Shown piece after piece: positions 45,101 to 56,259 of a stretch of DNA of 64,000 nucleotides. This DNA comes from Aricia agestis (Eukaryota > Arthropoda > Insecta > Lepidoptera > Lycaenidae), in the NCBI RefSeq assembly GCF_905147365.1, contig NC_056420.1, forward strand, positions 7,140,001 to 7,204,000, written 5' to 3'. Every line of letters starts with the position of its first letter. The first letter of the stretch is position 1. Below the pieces are notes generated by a model. The model ran no database searches. It worked only from the letters and a program-made list of their open reading frames with translations, and was not told where the DNA came from. The position numbers and the translations under genes are program-made.

Positions 45101-48100
45101 GGAAAGGACATACTATTATGAAACTTTTTAATTTTTATCCCGGAAAAAAGTAAAACGGGAGAGGTTTTACGTTTGAAGTATGGTCAAATTGAAGGCGTTC
45201 TATATGCATAGAGTACTACATAATAGATTTACGTAGTAACTATTAGATTTACGTAGTAAGTAATCTGTGACTGTGTTTCCCGCAACTTTCTTCGAGCAAA
45301 TATATTTTGTTTTCAAACAATTGTAAATTTTGGTGCAAAAATATCCTTCGTACTTAGGGTTGCCATCACCCAAATTCCCTTTGCCGGTCGGGCACGACAA
45401 AATTCCGGACATTTGGCCGAAATGTGGTTATTTCCCAGGACACCTCTTAAACAGTATTTACGATAACGTCTTGACAATTTGTGCTTTTCTAACAAGAATT
45501 TGTAAAAATCTGACTAACTCAAGTCCGTGCAAGAAACCGTGTGTATACTTAGCGAGTTTTTATCTTTCGTTTATTGCTGCATGACTTAAAAGATAAAATT
45601 TCTCTCATCAAAAGTGTTTGGATTTCACCCGGACGCTTTTCAAAAACCCGGCCGGACGGTTCCCGGACGCCCTTCAAACTAGGACAAATCCGGGGAAATC
45701 CGGACGGATGGCAACCCTATTCGTACTATCCTGAGAGATAACTTAGAGATGACATGACATATTTTGAACCGGGGTAACTCAAAGTTAGCCCTGGCTTAAA
45801 CTTATACGTGGGAGAGCCATGCTTCGTCACGAATGGGCTGGCTTGCCTGGAGAAATACCACGTTCTCACAGAAAACCGGCGTGAAACAGCGCTTGCGCTG
45901 TGTTTCGCCGAGTGAGTGACTTTACCGGAGGCCCAATCCCCTACCCTATTCAATTCCCTACTCTCCCCTATTCCCTTCCCTTCCCATTCCTACCCTCCCC
46001 TATTACCCTATTCCCTTTTAAAAGGCCGGCAACGCACCTGCAGCTCTTCTGATGCAGCGAGTGTCCATGGGCGACGGAAGTTGCTTTCCATCAGGTGACC
46101 CGTTTACTCGTTTGCCCCTTATTTCATTAAAAAAACTTAAAATCAGATCAGGGTTGTGGGTAATGGGTATAAATTGAAGATTCAAATTTATGGGATATCG
46201 CAGACGGCACACTTTTGTTTGATCGAGTCTGCATGGCCACGCCATGCCGACTGTAACTATGTGCGCCAAAGACTGTCTGCGATCTCTCTTTAGATTTAGG
46301 GCCACTCTCTTATCACCACTTACTGATAAGTGCCGAATAGGCTATCCACAACTTATCTGACAGATACATACGTGGGAGAGCCATGCTTCGGCACGAATGG
46401 GCCGGCTTGACCGGAGAAATACCACGTTCTCACAGAAAACCGGCGTGAAACAGTGCTTGCGCTGTGTTTCGCCGAGTGAGTGAGTTTACCGGAGGCCCAA
46501 TCACCTACCCTATTCCCTTCCCTACCCTCCCCTATTCCCTTTCCTTTCCTACCCTCCCCTATTACCCTATTCCCTCCTAAAAGGCCGGCAACGCACCTGC
46601 AGCTCTTCTGATGCTGCGAGTGTCCACAATCTTATAGGCTTCTGTAAATTATTTATTATGTTACTCGGTAGTTTAGGGCCTAGGGTCTATCAGCCCAATG
46701 GTATGAGCGCTGACAGGTTTTTTAGGGTTCCATACCCAAAAGGGTAAAAACGGGACCTCTGTGTGTCTGTCCGTCTGTCTGTCTGTCTCCAGGCTGTAAC
46801 TCAAGAACCGCTATAGCTAGACTTCTGAAATTTTCACAGATTTTGTATTTCTGGTGCCGCTATAACAACAAATACTAAAAACAAAATAAAGTTTATATTT
46901 AAGGGGGGCTCCCATACAATAAACGTTATTTTTTGGTTTTTTTGGCTCGTAATCCATAATGGCAACAAAATAAAGACACTTCAATTTTGCACAAAATCCT
47001 CAATTATATGTGTTAAATAAAAATAAAATAATAATAAAGGGCTCCCATACAAAAACACAATTTTTTCCCTATTTGCGCTCTTTAACGGTACCCTTCGTGC
47101 GCGAGTCCGACTTGCACTTGACCGATTATTTTCTTCAGATTTTAGATATCTGGAGCTGCCGGTGCCTCAGAGGCGCTCCCGGCGCTCCTACCCCGTCTGC
47201 AACAGCGCCACCGACCCAGCTATCACATTAACGTGAGTATCTGTACTAATATTATAAATGCGAATGTATGTCTGTTAGCTGTCTGTCTCGCTTTCACGCC
47301 AAAACTACTGAACCGATTGTAATGAAATTTTGTACTTGCACAGAATTAGTCTAGAACTCTAGAATCTAGAGCTCGAGAAAGGACATAGGGTACTTTTTAA
47401 CGGGAAAAAAGGGTTGTAAGGGGGGGGGGGGGGGTGATGGGGGGTCAAAATTCAAGTCAAATCCTTACAAATTTAGAAATGTATCTACCTACGCGTCGCG
47501 TTGCGGTCTGAATTGACCCTAAAAATAAATTCTACATCACTTCTTCATACGGGAAGTGACATAATATTATACTCTAAGGGCCTGTTTCACCACTTCCTGA
47601 TAATGTGTCGGAATCCACAACTTATTTGACAGATTCTCCATACTTTATCTGTCAAGTTAAGTTGTGGACAAACTATCCGGCACTTATCAGGATTCAGGAA
47701 GTGGTGAAACAGGCCCTAACTCTACAGTCTACAACCAAAACACATTGAGCATCAATTATCTGTTTCCACTCGTTTCCACAAGATATTCAGATACTATCTA
47801 TATATATAAAAACGAGCTTTTTGCCGCGGCTTCGCTCGCGTTAAGAAGTATTATTATATACAAACTTTCATCCCCTATTTTAACCCCTTGGAGGTGGAAT
47901 TGATTAAAATCCTTTCTTAGCGGATGCCTACGTCATAACATCTACCTGCATGCCAAATTTCAGCCCGATCCGTCCAGTGATTTGGGCTGTGCGTTGATAG
48001 ATCACTATGTCAATCAGTCAGTCACCTTTGAGTTTTATATATATAGATGGATTTCCAATTGTGTTAGTAACGCTATAACTCGATAACGGCTGAACCGATT

Positions 48101-51100
48101 CTGCTAACTTTAGTCTTAAAATAATCCTTGAAGTCCAGGGAGAGTTTTAAAGTGACACGAAGTTCACCGGGACAGCTAGTAATATTATAATACTTAACTC
48201 GAATCTCGATGACTCGATACACGATTGTAATAATTTCGTACTCGAGTGAAAAAGACAAGAAACAGAAGAATAGCACAAATCTTCAAAAATTTTGAATTAG
48301 GTACTTATAATATTTTATCATCATATTAAATTATTATTAAATAATTACAAAAGAAACTTACAACAAATGACGTCTATTGATTGCGCATCAAAAGTACAGT
48401 CATCACAATAAATATTACATTTTTATTGCGAGCAAAAACAATACATAATTTTAGATTTATGTTATAGTCTTATATCATAATATTATTATTATTAATGAAA
48501 ATATTTTCATTCAAACTATGTAAACCAGCGTGCCTATAATATTATAATAAGTAATTATAATTTTAAGAAATACAATGTTATACGCGATACTTAATAGATA
48601 TACTTAGTATGTCCGTGTCTCTAACAGCTACATCGTGGTTTAAACAATAAAAGTACAATGAAACTATTTTTTATTGTTTACCTTAAATTTTGTTTTATAT
48701 TATATCATCATTAGTAATATGAATACAAATCCCAATGCAAGCTCAGTTAACATATTTTCAAAGTCATGTTTTCGCAGTATTCACTTTACAATTGCATTGT
48801 TAAGTAAGCAGACGGGAAATATAAAAAATATTAATACATAAGTAGAATTCAAAAATGAAATTGCCGCCATTAAACACCACATATGATTGCAATCAATATT
48901 ATGCGCAATGCACCACTGCGCATGTTTCTCCAGGACCAGTCCAATGTTAAACGACATACTGCTTTAAGTAGAGAAAATTAGAGTTTGTTTTTGTATTACT
49001 TACGCTGGTAGCCCAAATGACAGGTCCACAATTTGTTAGGGATAGATACAGTGCAGTGGAGTATTGTGAACGGGAAATGTTTGATTTAGTGTATTTGTGG
49101 TTTATTGCTCAACATAATACCATGTAATAAACGTAACATAAATTATAATGAAGTGTATAATAAAGTTGTTAAATAAAACAATAAAAGTAGCATAAAATAC
49201 TTGTTAAAATGTTTTCCGGTGTTAAGCGTATTTTGATCATTAATCGAGTAATGTTTCTAAATTAAATTAAACATACGCAGATGTGTTTTAGAATCTTCAG
49301 GCGTAATTATCAACTAACCAGTGGATCTTCCAATTCTGGTGCTATTTACTATACGAAATAACTTCCAAATATTTTTCAAGTTAATGTACTGACAATTTTA
49401 AGTGAGAATCGGACTGCATGTCATGGTACAATCGGTAACGTTTTGTTTTCTGATTTTTGATTATTTTAAAAAAATAATTTCATAAGGTACTTATAAAAAT
49501 CCGAATACGTTTATAAAATGCATAGAAAATAATTTATAAATTGCGCAGTACTTTTTTGAGTGCCGATATAACGTCAGAAAAATTATCTTTAGCAGTAAAC
49601 TAAAGCTATCTTCGGTAATCCAATCAACTTGTAGGGCATCCTGATGTAACCATTTTTCTTTTACCAGGTGTTATGCACTTAATAACACTTGAGACTGACA
49701 CTAGGAGTGTTGTGACCTAGGAAATTCCATAATCAGTAATCGCTTTTTTGGATACAAGTGAAAAGTATGTAGCTAGTAGAAATTTTAACGAAAATTCGTT
49801 AGAGGTCTTGTGATAAAGGTGTATATAAAATCTCAAGTCATTAGTCGCCTGAAGAGAATTTTTCGGTAAGTTCTACCGATCATGATAAATGATTGCTTTT
49901 AACATGCTGACATAGAAATGCTATGAAAAGTATTTTAACTGAATACATACGATGCATATGTATAGCAATTTGAAAATATTTTATTATATTTGATACATTA
50001 CCGGTACATTAAAAAATAACTTTTTACTGTATTAATAGAAAATTATGGTTGACGTACGCGATTGTTCGCTAAAAATTTAATACATGACATTTCTACTGAT
50101 GCAATTGAAACTTGTGTTTGATATGATTTCTTAACTTCCACATCCATCCCCTATTTTTATTCCCTTTTAATATAATAACAAACTAAACCATAGTTCATTT
50201 ACTAAACCCCGTTTGTTTTTCATTCAGTATAAATACTTAGTATAGGATAAGAAACGCATTGTGCATTATTTCTAGGTAATCGGCATGGCGAGACTCAAGT
50301 ACTTAAATCATCTAGGTACCAACAATTAGTTCCCGCTTGCGGCTTTTGAAAGCTTAATAATGCCAAGGTATACCTTGCCACCTAACATACGCATGTGCAT
50401 GCTATTATTTATGAAAACTAGTAACAACTGGTAGCACCTTTCTAATTTCGAAACCAACAGTTTATTTAGACAGCTAATTTTATATTACATACAATTAACT
50501 ATCATTTTATTTCTACTGCGTGATTTGAATTTTTTGAGCTATATTTATTTCTATTTGTTTTATGTGATAGTGTTTAAATATATGAATAAAAATTGCTATT
50601 TCAACTACCAAGAGTAAGTACGCACCCCGTTGAAAATTATTATTAACCAGATATAATATGCAAATAATTAATGATTTCTATTTCTATAAATTGTCAAAGC
50701 TCTCGTTAGAGAGGAAGCTCTGTGAATTCTCTGTATGTATTTCATGTTACAGCTAAATGTGCATTAGAGCACGTACTGAAGTAGACCGCTCAGACAACCC
50801 ACGCTCCATCCCGACCCACGTTTCAATTTATGGCTTAGGAATTGGACACCGTGGGAGGGATTCTCTTACATTATCTGTAATATAAAATACGAGGGCAGAC
50901 ATACTCTAGTGGTAGGGTTAAATAGTTTGTATACACATTTTGGCGTCGAAAATTTTTAAGATAAGATAAATTTACAAATTACACATTCAAATATTTATAC
51001 AATTAATTATGTAATAACTGAATCATACGTAACTATTCAAGGTTTAAATTTTTTACTGAATTTCATCTTGCATCGATGACACATTATCGTTTGAAAGCGC

Positions 51101-54100
51101 TATTTTATCGTAATTCATAAATAATAATAATATAATAAATAGGATAATAACAAATAAAACTAAAAAATAAGTTAATATTCAAGTGTCAATTAACACGAAT
51201 GACTAATACAGAGTAATGACAGAGAATGAATGAATGAATGAGAGAGTACGGAGTAATGACATTTAAAAACACACAACAAAATATTCGGCCGACTGTACTT
51301 AACTTTCCGAGTACGAAATCCGAATCATTTTGATCAGCGGATTTATTTTTATGACCATTTCGTTAATGTTCATGGTCAAATCGAGGTATTTTTGTAGATA
51401 TCCACGGTGGTCGACTGGTCGTTAGTGAATTACACAATCAGAATACCTCGATTTAGGTCAGTGACACTTCGCAACTCGAGTGGCGAACTAATTTTGTGCG
51501 ATTCATAAAATTCTATGAGTAACATATTCGGTGTCAATGACTTGTTGTATGTAGTACAAATTTTTTGGAATGTAGTATAATTTATAGCTCTATAGTATAT
51601 CTGGAAAAAAAGAGCCTCTTTTAAAATCTGAATCGAATGAAAACGTCCTCAAAGTCGTTATAAATAAAACTTTAATTTCGCCCACGAGTCAGGACCTAGA
51701 CGAATCTAAAGTCACTAGACTGACTAATGACTAATGACGAATAACTTAATAATAGCAGAGTAGACAGAATGATATCTATTGTGATAATAGGCATGCTGTT
51801 GCTAACCAAACATTACCGCTGCGGATATTATGTCTAGATTTGACAGATCGCGTAGAGTCAAAATGCCAGGTTACCCCTTTCAATTCTCAAACTCAAACTC
51901 AAAATGTTTTATTCAGAATAAATTTTTTCAAATATTCTCTGAACGTCGGGGCTACACAGATGCCTACCACCGGTTCGGGAACTAACCCGGCGAGAAGAAC
52001 CGGCGTAAGAAACTCGCACGGGGCCATCTTTTTCTAAAAAGATGGAAAATTACAAAAAATATATGATAAAATAACAGTGTCATTATGACTAAATAAAATA
52101 CAACGAGTGTACAATTATTATACATATTATAATGAAACAGCTCTGCAGGGGGCGACCTTATTCCCATGGTGTACTATCATTCATGAAATCAGTAACTTTA
52201 TAGTACGCTTTGGTACACAAACGTTCTTTAACAACTTTTTTAAATCTATTAATTGAGAGATTTTGAACGATTTCTGGGATCTTATTATAAAGGCGTATAC
52301 ATTGACCTTTAAAAGAATTTTTGACTTCAGTAAGTCTAGTCACCGGAATTTCAAGCTTATGTTTATTACGAGTATTTCTCCCATGGGTATCACATTTTTT
52401 CGTGAATTGATATATATTCTTTTTAACATATAATACATTTGATAGGACATATCTATCTATCAATCTGTCATTTTGTCTGCATTTCCCTTTAAGGCTGCGT
52501 TTCCACTGAAGCGGAGCGGAGCTTAGCGGTGCCGAATTGACCAATCACCATGCTCGAAATCTTCGCTGTCATTCCTCTGGAATAGCACGATTGGTCAATT
52601 CGGGAACCGCTAAGCTCCGCTCCGCTCCGCTTCAGTGGAAACGCAGCTTAACCATTTTTATGGTTATCCGCTAAGTTAACTTATTTCAGCACCATTTTTA
52701 GGGTTCCGTACCCAAAGGGTAAAAACGGGACCCTATTACTGAGACTTCGATGTCTGTCCGTCTGTCTCTAGGCTGTAACTCAATAACCGCTATAGCTACA
52801 CTTCTGAAATTTTCACAGATTCTGTATTTCTGTAGCCGCTATAACAACAAATAAAATTAGTATTTAAGGGGGGCTCCCATACAACAAACGTTATTTTTTT
52901 GGCCTTTTTTGGGCCCCCTTAAATTTTTAATAAAAATTTAAGGGGTTCCCATACAAAAACACAATTTTTGGCCTATTTTTCGTATGTATTACGGTACGGA
53001 ACCCTTCGTGCGAGAGTCCGACTCGCATATGGCCGATTATTTAATTAATAATCAATAAATCAATAATTAACCCATCACTCCCCAAACAACAATTGAAAAT
53101 ATATTGTGTCTGCGATACCCACGATGGAGGTTTAAAACTAATAGGTACCAATTATTCAGTGAGCTGGCGCCTGCCAACTCTTTCTACTCTAACATGAGAA
53201 TCGTTCTAATTTGACAAATTGTAGAGACACAATTTCTTCTTTCAATCTGTCATTTTGTCTACAGACTACAACAATTTATATAGTTAGTGGTCCGCTAAGT
53301 TAACTTGCTTCAGCACCATATTTTTTTAATAAGTAAGTAATCAATTAAAACTAATACCAATTAGGGGCTAGTCAGTTGGCACCTCTTTCTACTTCAACTG
53401 AGAATCGTTCGTTTTGAGAGTCCTCAAGACCACTCGCGTGTTCACAACTATAAAGTAGTTTACTGTTTATACTTTATTTTGTCTTATTATATAAAATACT
53501 AGCTGTTGCCCGCGACTTCGTCCGCGTCAGCAAAATGTGATAACAAAAATAATAAAAAAGAGAAAAAAATCCCCTTTTTAAGGTTCATTTATAAAAAAAG
53601 TGAAATAATATATCCTCCTCCTTTTCGGAAGTCGGTTAAAAAGTAGCCTAAGTTATTCCTTACTACATCAGCTATGTGCCTAAAAAAGTCCCGTCAAAAT
53701 CGCTCCAGCCATTTCAGAGATTAGCCGGAACAATCAGACAGACAGACAGACAGACATACAGACAAAAATTGTTAAAAATTTTGTTTTGGTGTCTGTTATA
53801 CCCTATCTACATTCATAAATTATGCATTTAGTAAAAAACGGTTCTTTCAATTATACAAACAGACACTCCAATTTTATTTATATGTATAGATGGAAGTCTA
53901 GACTGACTAGACTAGCTTGCCTCTAATATTTGTATTGTTGTTAACGTAGTATTCTAACTATTTCAGGTCCTTTCTAGGACACCAAATTCCATTAAAATTG
54001 ATTGAGCGGTTTAGAAGTTAGAGACAGATAGACAAACAGACATTCGACCTCAGTTAGAATGAAGTAAAACCTAAGTTAAAAAAATTCGAATAAAAAACTT

Positions 54101-56259
54101 AAAACATAAAAATTACAGTCTTAGTTTTATTTTTAATAGAACTTTGTGCAACCTACATAAAATTAAAGACCTGCAAACTTAGCATGGCCATAATAGAAAT
54201 GCGAAAGATTAGAAACGCTGACAGTTTTTGCAGACAAACTGACAAACCTTTGTTCATCCATCACCATACCCCATGGTGGCCATGCTAAGCCTGCAGCATA
54301 GGTCGAGGTAGAACTACATACTTAGTAGTTACTACAGTTCATGGAGCTGATATAGAGCTCTATATTAGCTCCGTGCTACAGTTACTAATTTTTAGACGTG
54401 GGAGAGCCATGCTTCGGCACGAATGGGCCGGCTCGACCGGAGAAATACCACGTCCTCACAGAAAACCGGCGTGAAACAGCGCTTGCGCTGTGTTTCGCCG
54501 AGTGAGTGAGTTTACCGGAGGCCCAATCCCCTACCCTATTTCCTTCCCTATCCTCCCTTATTCCGTTCCCTTTCCATCCCTACCTTCCCCTATTACCCTA
54601 TTCCCTCTTAAAAGGCTGGCAACGCACCTGCAGCTCTTCTGATGCTGCGAGTGTCCATGTGCGACGGAAGTTGCTTTCCATCAGGTGACCCGTTTGCTCG
54701 TTTGCCCCCTTATTTCATAAAAAAAAAAAAATTACTATGGTGATTCAACTTTTTAGGCTTGCAAGGACTTCGATTTAATGCAATTTTTTTAAATCTAAAA
54801 GTCTCCGCGTAGGGATAGAGTTAGTTTAGTTATAAACTCCTTGTGAGTATAGTATTCGTTGGTTATAAAAACTTTGCTCTAACGTCTACTCTACAGGAGT
54901 TCGTTTTTTGTTCGGTTAAAATATTTTACATTTTCTTAACTAAGTGATTGCCAGTAATTTCCAGGTTCAACTTTTTTTAATTCTATTTTTGTCATAAATA
55001 TTTAATAGCGTGTGTAACGTTTCCGTAAACACGGCGCGGCGTGAATTTAAATAACATTCCTAAACGCCATTCCACTTCATTCCAAACTGTTGACCTTAAC
55101 TTCTAAGGTAAAAATATTTTGTACCTACCTTTGGCACGGTGCCCAGTATTCAGGTAGAATTAATAATTCATACTTAATCTACAGACTTTCATTATACGGC
55201 CTCTGATTCTGCCTGCTGAATATTAAAAATATTAAAATTAGATATTTACCATAATATCTTAGCTTTACATTTTATAGACTAAAGTAATTTAATGAAAATA
55301 CTGGGTAATAAATCATAATATTTGTTTATTTGTTATACGTGAGTTGTGAGTACCTTATATTTTATTTTTAGTTTTTTACGCGTTGCATAATGCAACGTAT
55401 AATATAAATTGTCATAGGCGAAGCTAAGCGGTCTAAGTGTACTGAGCAGTCTCATAATGGTATTATTTTTAAACGTCTTTTAGGTTAATAAGCAATGATG
55501 TTAATAAGGCACTTTTCTACCATCCTATCTTACATTAAACTAATGATTCATAATGTAGGAGACATAATATTACATAATGTTACTCAATTTTTAGCGATAA
55601 ATGGGTTTAAAGTTACTGGCGTTTTATTACTATTTTAGCCAATAGGTAGGGGCGAAATGTCATTAATTTGACAATGATAGTCATAATAGATAGGTTTATG
55701 CCATAGAGTATACATTATAGCAAGCTATAGAGTGCTTCTAACAAGGTATGAACTGTAAGCACGAGTGTGAACATATTTTCCTATATGCGTCTTACGATGG
55801 CGCATGGAACATCACTAGACTTGCATTATACGTTTGACAAGTATCTATAGAACTTCTGCTTACGATCGGCACAACGGGGAACGAGCGATGCGCGCGCTCT
55901 ATAGATTGCTAATGTATACTCTAAGGTTTATGCTCCCAATGATACTGGCGATAAAAATGATAGTGTTAATGATGTTAATGACAATGTTAATACTTCGATC
56001 ACAGTTTCCAGGAAATGCTATTGTATTCTATTGTTGTCGCGATCACCGGTGCTCTTATGGGGCTTGAAGAATTAATGTTGTAAACTATAATAATTATGTT
56101 GTTAAATGTAGTAATAAATAATAATGTTGTTAATGGTAATGGCAGGTCGGCGGGCGGGTCGAGCAGCGCGGTCGGCGCGGAGGAGGCGAGCGACGGTAGT
56201 GACGCCGAGCGCTCCCGGCGGCACCACCTCAGGGTCCCCACACTAAGTCATTCCGGGCA
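39012..56259 (+). CDS. Unidentified gene, first four exons (3' part outside window)
   Basis: I do not recognise this protein. Four exons fit by splice consensus and phase: 39012-39130, 43787-43911, 47139-47232, 56146-56259. They give about 150 residues in one frame, with the last codon (CA-) left open for an exon further on. The N-terminus is Ser-rich (VASSSSSGSSSSSEEVYDTP). Then comes RFNRLLRASVARHWSYFRRD and RGRSVSDADISSIVDAG, then DFRYLELPVPQRRSRRSY, then a Gly/Ser/Glu-rich piece with ERSRRHHLRVPTL. The Arg/Ser-rich, partly GC-rich coding style and long introns suggest the disordered N-terminal tail of a larger regulatory or membrane protein. No domain is recognisable, so I give no function. 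The ATG follows GTGAAA and is the first in the exon. Confidence 0.6.
40480..40657. repeat. hAT-like MITE fragment (GCGCCCCC family)
   Basis: It contains TTTTAGCGCCCCCCTTG and AAGGGGGCGTTATCGCCCAC, shared with 59880-60055. Ends are diverged. Confidence 0.55.
40717..40811. mobile_element. Family A MITE reduced to its two arms (95 bp)
   Basis: It begins CAGGGTGTAACAAAAATGAG and ends TTTTTGTTACACACTG, with TA either side. The inner core present at 13 kb and 21 kb is gone, leaving nearly pure hairpin with only a few loop bases around TGTACAAGGAACACGTACA. Confidence 0.85.
41340..41515 (-). repeat. LINE 3' tail (reverse)
   Basis: An ATA/ATT-rich simple run (TAATAATAATAATAATAAT) is followed by TTCTTTATTTGCACACACAA and, further on, GGCGGTCTTACTGC..AGCAG. 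Fragments at 31680-31790 and 23884-23960 match the last part. Confidence 0.5.
41901..42346 (+). mobile_element. 5'-truncated LINE, C-terminal end of reverse-transcriptase ORF
   Basis: The frame up to 42101 reads KSFKGQCIRLYNKIPENIQY and ends KAYYKVNDFFEDSTPWE. The same ending (KAYYKVTDFMNDSTPWE) is encoded in reverse at 52158-52544, so this is the tail of a non-LTR retrotransposon ORF2. The 3' UTR with GAAGAACCGGC-type phrases (here reading GCCGGTTCTTCTCGGCGGGG) follows. An ATTT-repeat tail closes it at about 42318-42346. Confidence 0.8.
43404..43541. repeat. Inverted-repeat element
   Basis: GAGCTCCAAGGCTTTAAATGAA on the left mirrors TTCATTTAAAGCCTTGTCGAGCT on the right, with a unique centre. 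It is probably a MITE; no target duplication was resolved. Confidence 0.55.
43787..43911 (+). CDS. Unidentified gene, exon 2 (Arg-rich)
   Basis: The exon follows TTCTATTTCTCAG and reads RFNRLLRASVARHWSYFRRD, then RPGLIPRGRSVSDADISSIV. Donor is CTG|GTAAATA. The exon is markedly GC-rich against AT-rich flanks. RGRSVSD resembles a basophilic kinase or 14-3-3 target site, but that is only pattern-level. A transposon remnant (about 43615-43760, GCGCCCC-rich) ends about 25 bases before it. Confidence 0.65.
44101..44428. mobile_element. Family A-like MITE with a large palindromic centre
   Basis: The outer ends are CAGGGTGCAAAAAAAGTTAA and TACACACTG, with TA after the right end. The inside (about 44180-44418) is a second palindrome. 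Its arms share GTAAACACCGTTATCC and GGATAACGGTGTTTAC, and GAACAATGCT / AGCATTGTTC. Confidence 0.7.
45347..45727. mobile_element. hAT-like nonautonomous element with perfect 8-bp duplication
   Basis: The element 45355-45719 runs from TAGGGTTGCCATC to GATGGCAACCCTA, flanked on both sides by TTCGTACT (45347-45354, 45720-45727). It is a sister of the 32397-32710 element in SUGP1. Confidence 0.88.
45798..46139 (+). mobile_element. SINE, near full length, with 7-bp target duplication
   Basis: The body (about 45805-46132) starts ACGTGGGAGAGCCATGCTTC. It passes through GTTTCGCCGAGTGAGTGA and a pyrimidine-rich CCCTA/CCCTTCC stretch, then GCAACGCACCTGCAGCTCTT, and ends in ATTTCATTAAAAAA. AAACTTA lies on both sides (45798-45804, 46133-46139). 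This is an abundant lepidopteran repeat; I am not sure whether its head is tRNA-derived. Confidence 0.82.
46299..46627 (+). mobile_element. Half a MITE joined to a 3'-truncated SINE
   Basis: Bases about 46299-46368 are the left half of the AGGGCC..CACCACTT MITE family. At 46370 a SINE (ACGTGGGAGAGCCATGCTTC) begins directly and stops at about 46627, after CTGCGAGTGTCCAC. The SINE probably inserted into the MITE and lost its tail with the MITE's right half. Confidence 0.7.
46728..47127 (+). repeat. Dispersed repeat ending 11 bp before an exon
   Basis: It begins around AGGGTTCCATACCCAAAAGG, with GTCTGTCTGTCTGT and AACTCAAGAACCGCTATAGC inside, and ends GCGAGTCCGACTTGCACTTGACCGATT. Other copies lie at 52698-53038 and 62845-63122, with an end fragment near 57620. 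It stops just before the acceptor at 47138. Confidence 0.75.
47139..47232 (+). CDS. Unidentified gene, exon 3
   Basis: The exon reads FRYLELPVPQRRSRRSYPVC, then NSATDPAITLT. The acceptor TTTTCTTCAG and donor AC|GTGAGTA are strong. The exon is GC-rich. The upstream repeat ends about 11 bases before it and another dispersed repeat begins about 7 bases after it, so almost no unique intron sequence borders the exon. Confidence 0.6.
47239..47440 (+). repeat. Dispersed repeat with ACTAATATTATAAATGCGAA head
   Basis: It continues CTGTCTCGCTTTCACGCC.AAACTACTGAACCGATT. and AAAGGACATAGGGTACTTTTTA, then a G run (47419-47433). Relatives lie at about 6222-6330, 44996-45170 and 56283-56430. Confidence 0.6.
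47577..47717. mobile_element. MITE of the AGGGCCTGTTTCACCACTTC family
   Basis: It runs from AGGGCCTGTTTCACCACTTC to GAAGTGGTGAAACAGGCCCT. The centre mirrors itself (AACTTATTTGACAGATTCTCC). Flanks read TA on the left and AA on the right, so the duplication is imperfect. Confidence 0.8.
48180..51870. other. AT-rich intron sequence of the unidentified gene
   Basis: I find no exon and few recognisable repeats in this 3.7-kb stretch. One inverted repeat (AAATCGAGGTATT at 51378-51390, AATACCTCGATTT at 51442-51454) is the only clear structure. Confidence 0.5.
51876..52488 (-). mobile_element. 5'-truncated LINE, C-terminal end of reverse-transcriptase ORF (reverse)
   Basis: Read on the minus strand, the frame ends KAYYKVTDFMNDSTPWE after RLYNKIPEIVQNLSINRFKK, the same tail as at 41901. 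Its 3' UTR lies at 51940-52157, with the phrase GCCGGTTCTTCTCGCCGGGT on the minus strand. It is cut at 52488, exactly where a TTAA-flanked MITE begins. Confidence 0.8.
52489..52651. mobile_element. TTAA-flanked palindromic MITE (piggyBac-like)
   Basis: The element 52493-52647 reads GGCTGCGTTTCCACTGAAGC at the left and its exact reverse complement GCTTCAGTGGAAACGCAGC(C) at the right. The arms are about 40 bases, through GGAGCGGAGCTTAGCGG. TTAA flanks both sides (52489-52492, 52648-52651), the piggyBac signature. The arms are very little diverged, so insertion may be recent. Confidence 0.87.
52698..53038 (+). repeat. Dispersed repeat, AGGGTTCCGTACCCAAAGGG family
   Basis: It runs from AGGGTTCCGTACCCAAAGGG to GAGTCCGACTCGCATATGGC and shares the ACTTCTGAAATTTTCACAGA core with the 46728 copy. 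Confidence 0.75.
54343..54372. repeat. 30-bp near-perfect palindrome
   Basis: GGAGCTGATATAGAG faces CTCTATATTAGCTCC with a single mismatched pair. A longer, imperfect mirror extends on both sides (TACTACAGTT / CTACAGTTACT). It stands just before a SINE. Confidence 0.6.
54396..54733 (+). mobile_element. SINE, near full length
   Basis: It runs from ACGTGGGAGAGCCATGCTTC to TCAGGTGACCCGTTTGCTCG and an A tail (54719-54731). It closely matches the 45805 copy. Confidence 0.82.
56146..56259 (+). CDS. Unidentified gene, exon 4 (Gly/Ser/Glu then Arg-rich)
   Basis: The exon follows TAATGGCAG and reads TSAGGSSSAVGAEEASDGSD, then AERSRRHHLRVPTLSHSG. Its donor is CA|GTGAGTAC. It is strongly GC-rich in an AT-rich setting and in phase with exon 3. 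The next exon was not found before 64000. Confidence 0.65.

Noticed and set aside
45916..46098. 60-codon frame, repeated almost identically at 54506-54688
   Set aside because: It is the pyrimidine-rich part of the SINE, not a gene family.
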